Shown here piece after piece: positions 9,126-16,458 of a stretch of DNA of 50,318 bases; the first letter of the stretch is position 1; every line of letters begins with the position of its first letter. Source of the stretch: Gemmataceae bacterium (GTDB lineage: Bacteria > Planctomycetota > Planctomycetia > Gemmatales > Gemmataceae); contig JADLBT010000135.1 in the NCBI GenBank assembly GCA_020847555.1, forward strand, positions 1 through 50,318. Reading direction: 5' to 3'. Below the pieces are notes generated by a model that did not search any database, was not told the origin of the DNA, and was given only the letters and a program-made list of their open reading frames with translations. Made by a program: the position numbers and the translations under genes.

Positions 9126-10130
9126 ATGTTTGCCGAAATGATCTGGTTCCCCAAACAGGGCTCGACCACCGCCAGCGAGGTGGATGCGCTGCTGATCGGT
9201 CTCGTCAGTGTCACCGGTGTCGTGGCCCTGGGGATAGCAGTCCTCCTCATCTATTTCTCGGTGCGCTACCGCCGTCGGCCCAATACACCACCTCCTCCCT
9301 GCATTGGCGGCTCGGCACCACTCGAACTGGCCTGGAGTGTGACTCCTCTGGTGATCTTCATGGGCTTCTTTGTCTGGGGTGTGAAGGTTTATTTCAGCGC
9401 CTACCGCGCGCCAGATGATGCCACGATCATGTATGTCGTTGGCAAGCAATGGATGTGGAAGTTCCAGCACCCCAATGGACAGCGTGAGATCAATGAATTA
9501 CATGTTCCAGTTGGGCAACCAATTAAGTTAATGATGACCTCCGAAGATGTTATCCATAGTTTCTTTGTCCCGGAATTTCGGATTCATATGGATGTGTTAC
9601 CCGGTCGGTATACATCGGTTTGGTTCGAGGCGACAGAGGCGGGCACCTACAAACTGTTCTGTTCGCAGTATTGCGGCACGAATCACGCGGGCATGATAGG
9701 CAACGTGATTGCCATGCGGCCCACCGATTATCAGAAGTGGTTGCGGCTCCACGCCGAGGGCTCGCTGGCGCTGCAAGGTCGCAAGAAATTCCTGAAGTAT
9801 CGCTGCCTCAGTTGCCATAGCGCCGATGAGCACGCCCGTGCGCCTGTGCTGGAGGGGCTTTACGGAACGATGGTCCACCTGCGCAAGGGCCGCCCAGTCA
9901 TCGCTGACGAGGAGTACATCCGCGCATCGATTTTTAATCCCGGTGCCAAGGTGGTCGCGGGTTATGAGAATATCATGCCGACCTTCAAGGGCCAGATTGA
10001 TGAGCAGGACATCATCGAATTGATTGCATTCATTCAGTCGCTGCGGCGCGGCGAAACCCCGCAGCGCGTCGAGGAGTTTCCACCGCCCGTCACCACTCCT
10101 CCCATTGAAACGAAGGAGGGCAAAGAATGA
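9126..10130 (+). CDS. coxB: caa3-type cytochrome c oxidase subunit II with fused cytochrome c
   Basis: Subunit II receives electrons at the CuA centre and passes them to subunit I. The 334-residue product has two transmembrane helices (about residues 21-46 and 66-90), a cupredoxin domain with CuA ligands H144, C179, C183, H187 and M190 ([12 protein letters not shown]), and a C-terminal cytochrome c domain with CLSCH (C227, C230, H231) and a likely distal methionine at M284 in NIMPTF. The fused haem domain defines a caa3 oxidase, which can take electrons directly from ACIII. The stop overlaps the coxA start by four bases (ATGA at 10127). Confidence 0.97.
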   Translation: MFAEMIWFPKQGSTTASEVDALLIGLVSVTGVVALGIAVLLIYFSVRYRRRPNTPPPPCIGGSAPLELAWSVTPLVIFMGFFVWGVKVYFSAYRAPDDATIMYVVGKQWMWKFQHPNGQREINELHVPVGQPIKLMMTSEDVIHSFFVPEFRIHMDVLPGRYTSVWFEATEAGTYKLFCSQYCGTNHAGMIGNVIAMRPTDYQKWLRLHAEGSLALQGRKKFLKYRCLSCHSADEHARAPVLEGLYGTMVHLRKGRPVIADEEYIRASIFNPGAKVVAGYENIMPTFKGQIDEQDIIELIAFIQSLRRGETPQRVEEFPPPVTTPPIETKEGKE

Positions 10131-11776
10131 GCACCGTTATCGAGGCCTCCCATCAGCTGCCTCCATTGCCAGAGGCGCCGCATCCTACCTATCTGAACGT
10201 GGCGCACGGCGTCCTCTCATGGTTGCTAACGAAGGATCACAAGCGCATCGCCATCCTGTATCTGATCACGGTCACTCTCACGTTCTTCATCGGGGGATTG
10301 GCGATCACGATCGTTCGCCTGAACCTGATGGTTCCCGACGGTAGTCTCGTCACGGCGGACACCTACAATCGCCTGTTCACGATTCACGGCGTGGTGATGG
10401 TGTTCTTCTTTCTGGTTCCCGTTGTACCGGCCGTGCTGGGCAATTTTTGCCTGCCGCTCATGATCGGCGCCAAAGATCTGGCCTTTCCGCGTATCAATCT
10501 GGCGAGCTGGTATCTTTTCACCATCGCGGCCAGTATTTCTCTGTTCGCCATGCTCGCCGGCGGGGTCGATACGGGCTGGACTTTTTACACACCCTATACC
10601 ACACTCTCATCGCACTACAATGTCACTATCACTCTCCTCGGCCTCGTTATCTCGGGATTCTCCTCGATCTTCACGGGCCTTAACTTTATCGTGACGGTCC
10701 ATCGCATGCGCGCTCCGGGCCTGACATGGTGGCGGCTGCCGATGTTTGTCTGGACGCTCTATGCGACCAGCTTCATCTTTCTGCTTGCCGTACCTGTACT
10801 GGCAATGGCTCTGATTCTTCAGATCGTGGAGCGCATCTGGGGAATCGGTATCTTCGATCCGGCCCTGGGCGGCGATCCGCTGTTGTTTCAACATCTGTTC
10901 TGGTTCTACTCACACCCGGCGGTCTACATCATGATCTTACCTGGTATGGGTGTCGTCAGCGAAATCATCCCCTGTTTCGCGCGCAAGAATCTCTACGGGT
11001 ACACGATGGTTGCCCTGTCGAGCTTCGGCATTGCCATGCTGGGGTTCCTCGTGTGGGCGCATCATATGTTTGTCGCGGGTATCTCTATCTATGCGGCAAT
11101 GATCTTCTCACTCCTTAGCTACTTCGTCGCTATTCCCTCAGCAATCAAAGTGTTCAACTGGACAGCAACCCTCTACAAAGGATCAATTTCCTTTGATGCG
11201 CCGATGCTTTATGCGTTGGGGTTCGTCTGCCTGTTTACGGCAGGTGGGGTGACGGGCCTGTTTTTGGCGTGTCTGGGTATGGATATGCACGTTCACGATA
11301 CCTATTTCGTGATCGGACATTTCCACTTCATCATGGTTGGCGGAATGGTGCTTGCCTACATGGCGGGGTTGCATTACTGGTGGCCGAAGATAACCGGGAA
11401 GATGTACTCGGTGTGGTGGTCCAAGATGGCTGCGATCATCATCTTCGTGGGCTTCTTCCTCACCTTCCTGCCGCACTACATTGTTGGCTATGCGGGTATG
11501 CCGCGCCGCTATCATCGTTATCCACCAGAATATCAGGTCTGGAATGTCCTGTCGTCGGCGGGCGCTTCCATCCTGGCGGTTGGCTATGCCTTGCCGCTAT
11601 TCTACCTGCTCTATTCACTCTGGCGCGGCAAACCGGCTGGGCCAAACCCGTGGGCCGCGACAGGCCTGGAATGGCAAACGCCCTCGCCTCCCCCCAAGGA
11701 GAACTTCGAGGAAACGCCCACCGTCGTCCGTGCCCCGTACCAGTACCACCTGGAGAAAGCGCAAAATGAGCCCTGA
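10127..11776 (+). CDS. coxA: Cytochrome c oxidase subunit I, haem-copper oxidase type A2
   Basis: The catalytic subunit reduces oxygen to water at a haem a3-CuB centre and pumps protons. The 549-residue product has about twelve helices. Visible ligands are the haem a histidine in [10 protein letters not shown], the CuB histidine with the cross-linked tyrosine in SHPAVY (H263, Y267), the CuB pair in WAHHMF, and the haem histidines in [12 protein letters not shown]. The sequence Y261-S262 with A265 replaces the glutamate of the usual HPEVY motif; this YS signature marks type A2 oxidases, such as the Rhodothermus caa3 enzyme. The gene overlaps coxB by 4 bases and coxC by 11. Confidence 0.97.
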   Translation: MSTVIEASHQLPPLPEAPHPTYLNVAHGVLSWLLTKDHKRIAILYLITVTLTFFIGGLAITIVRLNLMVPDGSLVTADTYNRLFTIHGVVMVFFFLVPVVPAVLGNFCLPLMIGAKDLAFPRINLASWYLFTIAASISLFAMLAGGVDTGWTFYTPYTTLSSHYNVTITLLGLVISGFSSIFTGLNFIVTVHRMRAPGLTWWRLPMFVWTLYATSFIFLLAVPVLAMALILQIVERIWGIGIFDPALGGDPLLFQHLFWFYSHPAVYIMILPGMGVVSEIIPCFARKNLYGYTMVALSSFGIAMLGFLVWAHHMFVAGISIYAAMIFSLLSYFVAIPSAIKVFNWTATLYKGSISFDAPMLYALGFVCLFTAGGVTGLFLACLGMDMHVHDTYFVIGHFHFIMVGGMVLAYMAGLHYWWPKITGKMYSVWWSKMAAIIIFVGFFLTFLPHYIVGYAGMPRRYHRYPPEYQVWNVLSSAGASILAVGYALPLFYLLYSLWRGKPAGPNPWAATGLEWQTPSPPPKENFEETPTVVRAPYQYHLEKAQNEP

Positions 11777-12503
11777 CCGTGCGGTTCTGACGCCCGAGGA
11801 GCGCGACGAACTCGAACTGACGGCCCTCGTCCGTCACCAACTCGAGGAGCAGTTCGAGGATCTCGAACAGCAGCACGAGGTGTCGTCGCTGGGGATGTGG
11901 GTGTTTCTCGCCACGGAAGTGATGTTCTTTGGGACTCTGTTCCTGGGTGTGCTGGTCTATCACTATCTCTATCCGGCGGCATTCGAGGCAGGCAGCGAAC
12001 GGCTAAACTGGCAAATTGGTGGTATCAATACTGTGGTGCTGCTAGTTAGCAGTTTAATGATGGTGCTGGCGGTCCACTATGCCAAACTGGGCGAGCAAAA
12101 GCGCCTGCTCTGGTTTCTGGCCCTTACGGCCTTTCTCGGCTTCTGCTTCCTCTTTCTGAAGGGATTGGAGTATTACCTCGACTACCGCGACAATCTCATT
12201 CCGGGGTGGCGCTTCGAGGAAGTGGAATGGACGAACCGCGGCCTGGCAGCGGAGGACGTGCCGCACGTCAAGCTGTTCCTGATCTTCTACTGTATAATGA
12301 CATCGCTGCACGTCATACACGTTACCATCGCCATCCTGGCGGTTCTCGTCATGTTTATACTAGCCTGGCGCGGCTACTTTTCACCGATCTATTACTCGCC
12401 GGTGGATGTGACTGCTCTCTACTGGCACTTCGTCGATATCGTTTGGATCTTCCTGTTGCCGATGCTGTACCTGCTGGGTACCCATACGACAGCCGATCTT
12501 TGA
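11766..12503 (+). CDS. coxC: Cytochrome c oxidase subunit III
   Basis: Subunit III is a structural membrane subunit that stabilises the oxidase. The 245-residue product begins with a charged, glutamate-rich cytoplasmic tail of about 40 residues and then shows five to six hydrophobic helices. Segments [15 protein letters not shown] near the N-terminus and [20 protein letters not shown] at the C-terminus are classic subunit III signatures. The ATG at 11766 lies inside the end of coxA in another frame, as expected for coupled translation; the longer open frame upstream is only the shadow of coxA. Confidence 0.95.
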   Translation: MSPDRAVLTPEERDELELTALVRHQLEEQFEDLEQQHEVSSLGMWVFLATEVMFFGTLFLGVLVYHYLYPAAFEAGSERLNWQIGGINTVVLLVSSLMMVLAVHYAKLGEQKRLLWFLALTAFLGFCFLFLKGLEYYLDYRDNLIPGWRFEEVEWTNRGLAAEDVPHVKLFLIFYCIMTSLHVIHVTIAILAVLVMFILAWRGYFSPIYYSPVDVTALYWHFVDIVWIFLLPMLYLLGTHTTADL

Positions 12504-12515
12504 TGGAGGGGCATC

Positions 12516-12821
12516 ATGGCCGAGCGCACGATTAGCCCGCAGACCTATATCATCGTGTGCGGCCTGCTGATTCTGTTGACGTTCCTCACGGTGGGGATTT
12601 CCTTCTTTCCACTGGAAGGGATCTGGCACCTGCTGATCGGCATGCTGATCGCGTTGTGCAAGGCGACATTGGTGCTACTGTTCTTCATGCATGTGATCAT
12701 CAGCACGCGCGTGACCTGGATTGTTGTGGTGGTGACCTGTTTCTGGCTGAGCCTCTTGATGGTCCTGACCTTGACGGATTATCTCAGCCGCGGTGAGGTG
12801 CCCCACATGCCGGGGCATTGA
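12516..12821 (+). CDS. coxD: Cytochrome c oxidase subunit IV (prokaryotic COX4 family)
   Basis: A 101-residue membrane protein with three predicted helices (about residues 10-32, 37-60 and 65-87), in the expected position after subunit III. The segment LCKATLVLLFFMHV is characteristic of the prokaryotic COX4/CyoD-like family: small accessory subunits that help assemble or stabilise haem-copper oxidases. It follows coxC by 12 bases with GGAGGGG just upstream of the ATG. The respiratory operon proper seems to end here, since a pair of family A repeats follows directly. Confidence 0.9.
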   Translation: MAERTISPQTYIIVCGLLILLTFLTVGISFFPLEGIWHLLIGMLIALCKATLVLLFFMHVIISTRVTWIVVVVTCFWLSLLMVLTLTDYLSRGEVPHMPGH

Positions 12822-12834
12822 GGTAAGCACCTAA

Positions 12835-12958
12835 CCCCCACGACCCCCCTTCCCTGCAAGGGAAGGGGGGAGTAGCAGAGGGGGAGCGACTGAAATAAGC
12901 ATGCAGGCGCTTGTCTCCTTCTTCTCCCCCCTTCCCTTGCAGGAAAGAGGGTCGGAGG
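12835..12958. repeat. Family A palindromic repeats A3 and A4 (intergenic pair)
   Basis: A perfect 11-bp inverted repeat (CCCCCCTTCCC at 12844-12854, GGGAAGGGGGG at 12860-12870, loop TGCAA) is followed after about 50 bases by a second, partly decayed copy (CCCCCCTTCCCTTGCAGG, from about 12926). The left flank CCTAACCCCC also occurs, inverted, beside repeat A2 near sco. The element separates coxD from the next gene and could act as a transcription attenuator; that role is inference. Confidence 0.8.
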
Positions 12959-12986
12959 ATTGGGCTCTCCGCGGAGGATTCGATCA

Positions 12987-13454
12987 ATGATTCGCGCAGC
13001 TGACACTTCCGCGGGATCGCGGTGGACGATCCTTCGCCATCTGGCCCACGTCGATAGCCCCCTTCTCGGTCTGGGGATGACCTCCCTGGTGCTGGGAATC
13101 ATTGGGATGCTGTTATTCTTTCTCCCTGTCCTCGGTATCCCGCTCAGTGCATGCGGCCTGGCGTTTGGCGTGATCGGTTTCGGCATGGCCCTTTTCACCG
13201 GGGGGCCTGCGCTGCGCTGGAGCCTGAGCGGTGTTGCCGCCTCTGCTTTGGCCCTTGGCGTAAACGTCGTTCTGAATGCTGCCCCTGAAGGCTATTTACC
13301 TCAACCCTCAGTTCCTCCACCGTGGCAACTGCCGTCCGACCGACCCTTTGTCGCACCGCCTGCAGCCCGGCACAGAGAGACCTCGACCACCTGGATTGTC
13401 GCGGAATGCTGTCGTGGCGACGACCTTTCCGGGGATCCGCAGAGCGAATCTTGA
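12987..13454 (+). CDS. Small two-to-three-helix membrane protein after the oxidase operon
   Basis: A 155-residue protein of unknown function. GGAGG at 12973-12977 lies 9 bases before the ATG at 12987. The N-terminal 40 residues are soluble and contain HVDSPLLGLGM; two or three hydrophobic helices follow (about residues 33-60 and 70-93), then a proline-rich tail with PSDRPFVAPP. I recall similar proteins, with a DSPL.GLGM.SL start and a PSDRP-like tail, after ACIII/oxidase loci of planctomycetes, so it may be a conserved accessory protein. The last ~25 residues look unrelated to the rest and could be a frameshifted or extended end. Confidence 0.65.
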   Translation: MIRAADTSAGSRWTILRHLAHVDSPLLGLGMTSLVLGIIGMLLFFLPVLGIPLSACGLAFGVIGFGMALFTGGPALRWSLSGVAASALALGVNVVLNAAPEGYLPQPSVPPPWQLPSDRPFVAPPAARHRETSTTWIVAECCRGDDLSGDPQSES

Positions 13455-13583
13455 CGTCGGTCTTGGGAATCTCAGTAACAGCAAATAAAGCCAGCTCGCC
13501 TCCGGGGGGCTGGATGAACGCAATCTCCAATCCGATAATGACTTTACCACAAAGGGTCATCCTCGGAAGGAGGGTTGCGTCAC

Positions 13584-14171
13584 ATGGATTATACTGTCAC
13601 CCGTGGTTCGGTTAACCAGCATACCTCGGAGATACGCCGTTCTCACCTCAGGCTCCGCGACTTCAGCCCGACATGCACGGTGTGGGTGGTGCTGTCGGTG
13701 CTGTTCTGCGCTTGCTCCCGGCTCTGCACCCTCACCGCTGCCTGCCTCACCTTGCGCACGGCACCGTCACATGAAACCATCCGCAAGACCATCCTCCACC
13801 ATCTGCCCCAACGCGACGCGTTGCTCCGCCGACCCCACCAAGCCCTGACCGCCGATGCGCCCCACGCCTTGCGTCAACAACGCGAATCATGGTCGGGCTG
13901 CCGGGAGCGAGCCGCTGTTCGGGCGAACGCCGGTAGGAGCACGCAACAAAGGAGTCGCCAATCGCCCTGGTGCTGCGCAACGTTTGGGTCTGGCCGCGCT
14001 ACTTCGTGCTGCCCACGCCTCGACGGCAACCACCGGCTCAACCTGCAGTGCCTGCCGCTGAGGCAGATGCTCCTTTGGCTGCAGCATGAGCCCGCGGACG
14101 CCATTGACCGCAGGGATCGCGTGCCCTCTGAACGCCCTATGCCCAGCGACCTGGAATTTGAGATACCGTGA
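13584..14171 (+). pseudogene. Decayed DDE transposase with an internal deletion (IS4/ISH3-like)
   Basis: The N-terminal part (about 13665-13875) encodes CTVWVVLSVLFCACSR, then ACLTLRTAPSHETIRKTI, which I recognise as the start of a planctomycete transposase group related to IS4/ISH3 elements. Around 13960-14150 the C-terminal end appears: IALVLRNVWVWPRYFVL in frame 2, then RLNLQCLPLRQMLLWLQHE and VPSERPMP in frame 3, so a frameshift lies near 14020. The central region with the DDE catalytic residues is missing; only ~100 bases separate the two ends. The gene keeps a good Shine-Dalgarno sequence (GGAAGGAGGG) before ATG 13584. No terminal inverted repeats were identified. The gap 13455-13583 holds nothing else recognisable. 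Confidence 0.6.
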
Positions 14172-14279
14172 GTATACCTTGCTGGTACTGAGATTACAAA
14201 CGGGTGGTTGCGTTTGCCGCGCAACCACCCACTGCTGTTCCTTGCACACCTCGACCAGACAGTGATTCAGGAGATCATC

Positions 14280-16367
14280 ATGAATTTGTCTCGTGTCTCA
14301 AGCTTTGCGTTCTTCGCAGTCGTGCTGATCGTGGCGACCTTCGCCGCCATGCAATCTCTTCCAGCCCAGGAAGTCAAACTGATCGACGACCGCAAGATTA
14401 CCATCAAATCCAATGAGGGTATCATTAAGAGGCGCCAGGAACTTATCAAATTCATCTGGGGTTCGCCTGGGATGCCTGCCGGCACATTACCCACGGTGGA
14501 AAAAAATGACAAAAGCCCGGTGAGCGGCCTCAACAACCTCGAACGGGTAGACACCCTTACGATCACCATGGAGGCTTCCGAGAAGAGTTATGCGCATCAT
14601 TTTATCCCGAAGCGGAAGAATAACCGGCTGGTAATCCTGCATCACGGGCACGCGACCTCTTTCAATGATAACCCGACCCCGGAGGACGTGGGCCACGGGA
14701 TGCAGCGGACGATCAACGGGTTACTGACGGACGGCTATTCCGTGCTGGCTGTCTACATGCCGCACACTGCGAAGTTTAACACTCGCCTGAGCGTAAATGA
14801 CAGTGTGGACGATAAGGGACGACCGATCAGTCACGCTGACATGTTCAACAAGATCAAGGTGAAGAACGGCAGCGTCATGAAGTTCTTTCTTGAACCTGTG
14901 ACAATCTGCCTCAATTACCTGAAGACCAGGGCTGCCGCCGATGGTTTCCCGATCTATCAAGACTTCAGTATGGTCGGACTATCTGGCGGAGGATGGACAA
15001 CCGTGGTGTATGCGGCCATTGATCCGACAATCAAGCTCAGCTTCCCGGTGGCTGGGTCCATGCCACTTTACCTCTGGCCTCGCCATTCAAAAGGTTATTC
15101 GATCGGTGATGGTGCCGAGCAAACGCTGAGTGATTTCTACCAGATCGCCGGCTACCCAGATCTCTACGTACTTGGCTCTCATGGGCCGGGACGCAAGCAA
15201 GTTCATATCTTAAACCGGCATGATGACTGCTGCTTTGGCGAGGGCCAGCATCAGAATCGTGCCAGGCAACTCGGCATGACCTATGATGGTGCTGTGAGGG
15301 ATTATGAGCATCGTATTCGGCTCACTCTCTACAACCTCGGCTCCAAAGGATTCTTTCGCGTCGAGATAGACGAAGCCACGCCATCTCAGAAGCCATTTCA
15401 CAGGATCTCGCCAAATGCTCTTGTCAACACGATCCTGGCCGAGATGAACGGTGGTCGCAAGTACATCGGTGCAGTCGCACCGACAGACGCCTTCGTGCGC
15501 GGAATGAACGGTCACCTCTGGCACCACAGTCCAGACGGCTGGAAGGACACGGGCTTCCCCATGGTCGGTGTTCCAACTGTCGTGAAAGGATCCGTGAACG
15601 ACCTCGATGTCTTCTATCGGAACCCGCGCAACGAACCGATGCACGCGTACTATGCGAACGGCATTGGTTGGAAGAAGAAGCCCATTGAAGGCATCATCAT
15701 TACCGACCCGGCTGCCATCTCGACTGAGAAGGGAAAAATCGACGTTGTTGCGTTCGGACGTAATTACAGGCTCTACCACTGGCGCCTGACGAACAAGGGA
15801 GTGAATCCATATACGCTCGTTGAGGGCAGCAAACCTGGCCTCGGGAATCCGGCGCTCGTCAGCCGAGGTCCGAAGCAACTCGATGTCTTTTATCGTGGAT
15901 TCGACGGTGGCCTTTATCACGTGCATTCGATCGGTGATCCAACGCCTTGGAAATCGGAATCCCTCGGCGGCACCATGCTCGATTCTCCGACGGCGGTTGT
16001 GGCGCTGGACGGTTCACTACGGGTTTACCTGAGGGGCCAGAGCAGCCGCCTCTTCGAGGCCGCACAGACCAAAAAGGATGCGCCCTGGCAGTGGAACACA
16101 ATCTCGGACCAGACAGGCGGTCAGCTCATCGCCGGCAGCCCGAGTGCGTCGGTTGAAGGTTCGGTCGTCAGGGTGCAAGCGAGGACATCGGGAGATGGTC
16201 TGGGAACATTCACGCTTGTGAAGGAGTGGAGCTTCGCGAACCACGGCGGTAGCATCATCGGTTCGCCGACTGCGATTCCTGGTGGAGCATTCGCGCGCAG
16301 CGGCAGCGGCGGACTCTTGTTGAATGACAGGGCCAAATGGTTTAATCGGGACGGCATCTTCGACTAA
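14280..16367 (+). CDS. Secreted alpha/beta-hydrolase with C-terminal PLL-like beta-propeller
   Basis: A 695-residue exported protein. A signal peptide covers about residues 1-29. An alpha/beta-hydrolase-like domain follows, with the oxyanion-region motif LVILHHGHATSFN and a nucleophile elbow GLSGGGW (S235). From about residue 390 there are repeated modules of the type (x)LDVFYR...G.L.H.., for example NDLDVFYRNP and KQLDVFYRGFDGGLYHV; these resemble the PLL/DUF346 carbohydrate-binding beta-propeller. It is probably an esterase or deacylase targeted to a glycan; the substrate is unknown. Base composition is visibly less GC-rich than in downstream genes, and it sits beside a transposase remnant, which suggests acquisition. 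Start: AGGAG at 14269-14273 before ATG 14280. Confidence 0.72.
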   Translation: MNLSRVSSFAFFAVVLIVATFAAMQSLPAQEVKLIDDRKITIKSNEGIIKRRQELIKFIWGSPGMPAGTLPTVEKNDKSPVSGLNNLERVDTLTITMEASEKSYAHHFIPKRKNNRLVILHHGHATSFNDNPTPEDVGHGMQRTINGLLTDGYSVLAVYMPHTAKFNTRLSVNDSVDDKGRPISHADMFNKIKVKNGSVMKFFLEPVTICLNYLKTRAAADGFPIYQDFSMVGLSGGGWTTVVYAAIDPTIKLSFPVAGSMPLYLWPRHSKGYSIGDGAEQTLSDFYQIAGYPDLYVLGSHGPGRKQVHILNRHDDCCFGEGQHQNRARQLGMTYDGAVRDYEHRIRLTLYNLGSKGFFRVEIDEATPSQKPFHRISPNALVNTILAEMNGGRKYIGAVAPTDAFVRGMNGHLWHHSPDGWKDTGFPMVGVPTVVKGSVNDLDVFYRNPRNEPMHAYYANGIGWKKKPIEGIIITDPAAISTEKGKIDVVAFGRNYRLYHWRLTNKGVNPYTLVEGSKPGLGNPALVSRGPKQLDVFYRGFDGGLYHVHSIGDPTPWKSESLGGTMLDSPTAVVALDGSLRVYLRGQSSRLFEAAQTKKDAPWQWNTISDQTGGQLIAGSPSASVEGSVVRVQARTSGDGLGTFTLVKEWSFANHGGSIIGSPTAIPGGAFARSGSGGLLLNDRAKWFNRDGIFD

Positions 16368-16369
16368 AT

Positions 16370-16394
16370 CAGCCACAGATGAACGCAGATAAAC
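16370..16394 (+). repeat. Family D repeat, copy D1
   Basis: The sequence AGCCACAGATGAACGCAGAT (16371-16390) is one copy of a short dispersed repeat. An inverted, slightly diverged copy lies at 16461-16495. The pair frames the gap between two convergent genes. Confidence 0.7.
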
Positions 16395-16458
16395 CCAGCT
16401 CGAGAGGGCGAAGCCATCGGCGAGATCGTCACCGAAGTGGGGGCAGGCTCCCTGGTCT

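Noticed and set aside
12835..12958. A CRISPR array or small RNA.
   Set aside because: There are only two hairpins of different sequence with one spacer, no regular array and no cas genes; the same hairpins occur elsewhere as dispersed repeats.
14280..16458. A prophage or conjugative element around the hydrolase.
   Set aside because: No integrase, structural, packaging or transfer gene is present and no tRNA target is seen.
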